A stretch of DNA of 23,552 nucleotides. Source: an uncultured Clostridia bacterium. Lineage in GTDB: Bacteria; Bacillota; Clostridia; Lachnospirales; Anaerotignaceae. The stretch is taken from contig CAJUNT010000033.1 of assembly GCA_910587735.1 (NCBI GenBank), positions 1 through 23,552 of the forward strand, read 5' to 3'. The notes under the pieces were generated by a model. That model was not told where the DNA came from. It saw nothing but the letters and a program-made list of their open reading frames with translations, and searched no databases. Shown here in pieces: positions 22,816 to 23,552 of this stretch. Position 1 is the stretch's first letter, and the number at the start of each line of letters is the position of its first letter. Made by a program: the position numbers and the translations under genes.

Positions 22816-23349
22816 TTATATTTCTTGTTTATAATGCATTAGTTTATACAAATCTGTATAAGTATCACAAAGTAGCCTGCTGACACTTGATTTTGATAAA
22901 TTCATAATATAAGCTATCTGTAACACACCCTTTTTTTGTTTGTGTTTGTATTCTAATAACATTTTGCTTTCTTCATTCAATAAATGTATGTAAAACTCTG
23001 TTTGTTTCCTTTCATCCTCCAGTTTTTGTATATTTATTTTTAACTCCAATATGTTTTGTTGTGTTTGCTCATAATTCCTTTCCAATCTGCTGTATATTGC
23101 CTCTATATTTCTGTCCATAAGGCTTTGTGGTATTCCTCCAGCATTTCCCCCAACATTATCATATCTTACGCCCTTCAAATCCGTACACAATGAAACAGGC
23201 ATCAAGGGGCTGTTTCTGTCTTTTTCAATATCCTGCAAACGCTTTGTCAATCTTTCCAACTCTTTTTGATTCCACACAATCACCTTTTCATTATAATAAT
23301 ATCGCTCTATTTTATTTTTGACCGCTTCCATTTCTTTTTTATTTATCAA
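22816..23349 (-). CDS. ArpU/RinA-like late transcription regulator
   Basis: The 177-residue protein resembles phage late regulators of the ArpU/RinA group. The N-terminal part is helical and charged (KKEMEAVKNKIERYYYNEKV, WNQKELERLTKRLQDI). The middle has a coiled coil (QTQQNILELKINIQKLEDER). The C-terminus carries a sigma-region-4-like helix-turn-helix: FYIHLLNEESKMLLEYKHKQ, then IAYIMNLSKSSVSRLLCDTY. Its frame opens at TTG 23349 with GGGGG 8 bases upstream; ATG at 23331 is a fallback without a ribosome site. The TTG/ribosome-site region lies in one arm of a 12-bp inverted repeat. Late genes begin just downstream, next to direct repeats that are its probable targets. Confidence 0.78.
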   Translation of the reverse strand: MINKKEMEAVKNKIERYYYNEKVIVWNQKELERLTKRLQDIEKDRNSPLMPVSLCTDLKGVRYDNVGGNAGGIPQSLMDRNIEAIYSRLERNYEQTQQNILELKINIQKLEDERKQTEFYIHLLNEESKMLLEYKHKQKKGVLQIAYIMNLSKSSVSRLLCDTYTDLYKLMHYKQEI

Positions 23350-23362
23350 AACTTCCGCCCCC

Positions 23363-23391
23363 TTGACTGTATTTATAAAACATGGTATACT
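23363..23391 (+). promoter_or_regulatory. Promoter reading away from the regulator
   Basis: TTGACT (23363-23368), a 17-base spacer, and TATACT (23386-23391) with TG one base upstream. This is a near-consensus sigma-A promoter on the + strand, opposite to all neighbouring genes. The predicted start is near 23398. Confidence 0.6.
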
Positions 23392-23399
23392 ATTTTCAG
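23372..23399 (-). promoter_or_regulatory. Weak promoter for the regulator gene
   Basis: On the minus strand CTGAAA (23394-23399), a 16-base spacer and TATAAA (23372-23377). It overlaps the + strand promoter face to face. A start near 23365 would give a short leader that includes the ribosome site but not the upstream pairing arm. Confidence 0.35.
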
Positions 23400-23448
23400 T
23401 TCATATCGGGACGGAAGTTGTTTTTTAAGAACAGAAGTCCCTTTTTTT
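23398..23448 (+). ncRNA. Candidate ~50-nt small RNA antisense to the regulator leader
   Basis: It starts after the + strand promoter (23363-23391) and ends in a hairpin closed by GGGAC/GTCCC with a U-rich loop and internal mismatches, followed by seven T (23442-23448). It contains no coding frame. It is antisense to the 3' end and downstream flank of the DUF1653 gene and to the upstream arm of the regulator leader. Expression is unproven. Confidence 0.4.
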
Positions 23449-23552
23449 ATCTCACCAACTCAAACCGATACTTCTGTTTTGCCTTCGGATACTTTACATT
23501 ATCCACTTCAGACACAAACATATCATATGGTCTAACATAAACCCTACTGTTG
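23447..23552 (-). CDS. DUF1653 domain protein, C-terminal end only
   Basis: Only the last 34 residues and the TAA stop are in the window; the gene continues beyond the right edge. The visible sequence (RVYVRPYDMFVSEVDNVKYP, KAKQKYRFELVR) matches the end of DUF1653, a small domain often found in host and phage proteins of Firmicutes and other bacteria ('YVRPxxMFxExVxxxKYPxxxQxYRFE'). The biochemical role of DUF1653 is not established. It reads in the same direction as the late genes and is about 100 bases upstream of the regulator. Confidence 0.8.
   Translation of the reverse strand, partial: NSRVYVRPYDMFVSEVDNVKYPKAKQKYRFELVR

Larger units (their letters stand above)
23350..23419. repeat. 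12-bp inverted repeat enclosing the regulator leader
   Basis: Arms at 23350-23361 (AACTTCCGCCCC) and 23408-23419 (GGGACGGAAGTT) match at 11 of 12 positions; in minus-strand RNA the mismatch becomes a G-U pair. The downstream arm contains the regulator's G-rich ribosome site and abuts its TTG start. The 46-base loop contains promoter-like boxes on both strands. Confidence 0.65.

Noticed and set aside
23266..23535. 89-codon + strand frame at the right end.
   Set aside because: It overlaps the regulator and DUF1653 genes and runs through the predicted + strand terminator; no family resemblance.

Overview
The window is the late half of a tailed-phage (almost certainly prophage) genome from a low-G+C Firmicute. 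A gut Clostridia/Lachnospiraceae host is my best guess, from AT-rich codons, strong AGGAGG ribosome sites, frequent TTG/GTG starts, an ArpU/RinA-type late regulator, a DUF1653 protein and a Firmicute-type holin-like type I toxin. Nearly all protein genes lie on the minus strand and read from right to left. No integrase, lysis, replication, tRNA, rRNA or CRISPR sequence is visible. TAA, TAG and TGA are all used as terminal stops, so the standard bacterial code applies.

Control region (about 22.6-23.55 kb): the 3' end of a DUF1653 gene, then an ArpU/RinA-like late regulator whose ribosome site can be folded into a 12-bp stem. A candidate small RNA runs on the opposite strand of that leader. Downstream of the regulator are three 21-bp direct repeats abutting an extended -10 promoter without a recognisable -35, followed by a hairpin and an intrinsic terminator. 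This looks like an activator-dependent, possibly attenuated, late promoter.

Accessory cassette (19.6-22.6 kb): two tandem ParB/Srx-like proteins, a radical SAM protein resembling the spore-photoproduct-lyase group (interrupted by a +1 frameshift), and a fold-type II PLP enzyme. They are tightly coupled to each other and sit directly upstream of terminase. The combination suggests DNA-base or amino-acid chemistry and is the most interesting content here.

Packaging and head (11.2-19.6 kb): small and large terminase, DUF1073 portal, SPP1 gp7/Mu F-like minor head protein, DUF2213 protease/scaffold, cement protein, DUF2184 capsid, and neck and connector proteins. Tail and baseplate (0.06-11.2 kb): neck terminator, DUF3383 sheath, DUF3277 tube, a tail chaperone with a -1 programmed frameshift, tape measure, Dit-like protein, plug, hub, spike, gp25-like wedge, baseplate J and DUF2612 protein. 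Together they encode a simple contractile tail (myovirus morphology) of the Mu/Pam3 kind.

A type I toxin-antitoxin cassette (8.68-9.03 kb) with its own two promoters and two terminators is inserted between sheath and tube genes, as a moron. Three late genes carry single-base lesions: tape measure (-1 at a T7 run), Dit-like protein (in-frame TAA) and the radical SAM gene (+1 near A-runs). This points to a decaying prophage, homopolymer sequencing errors, or in part genuine recoding.
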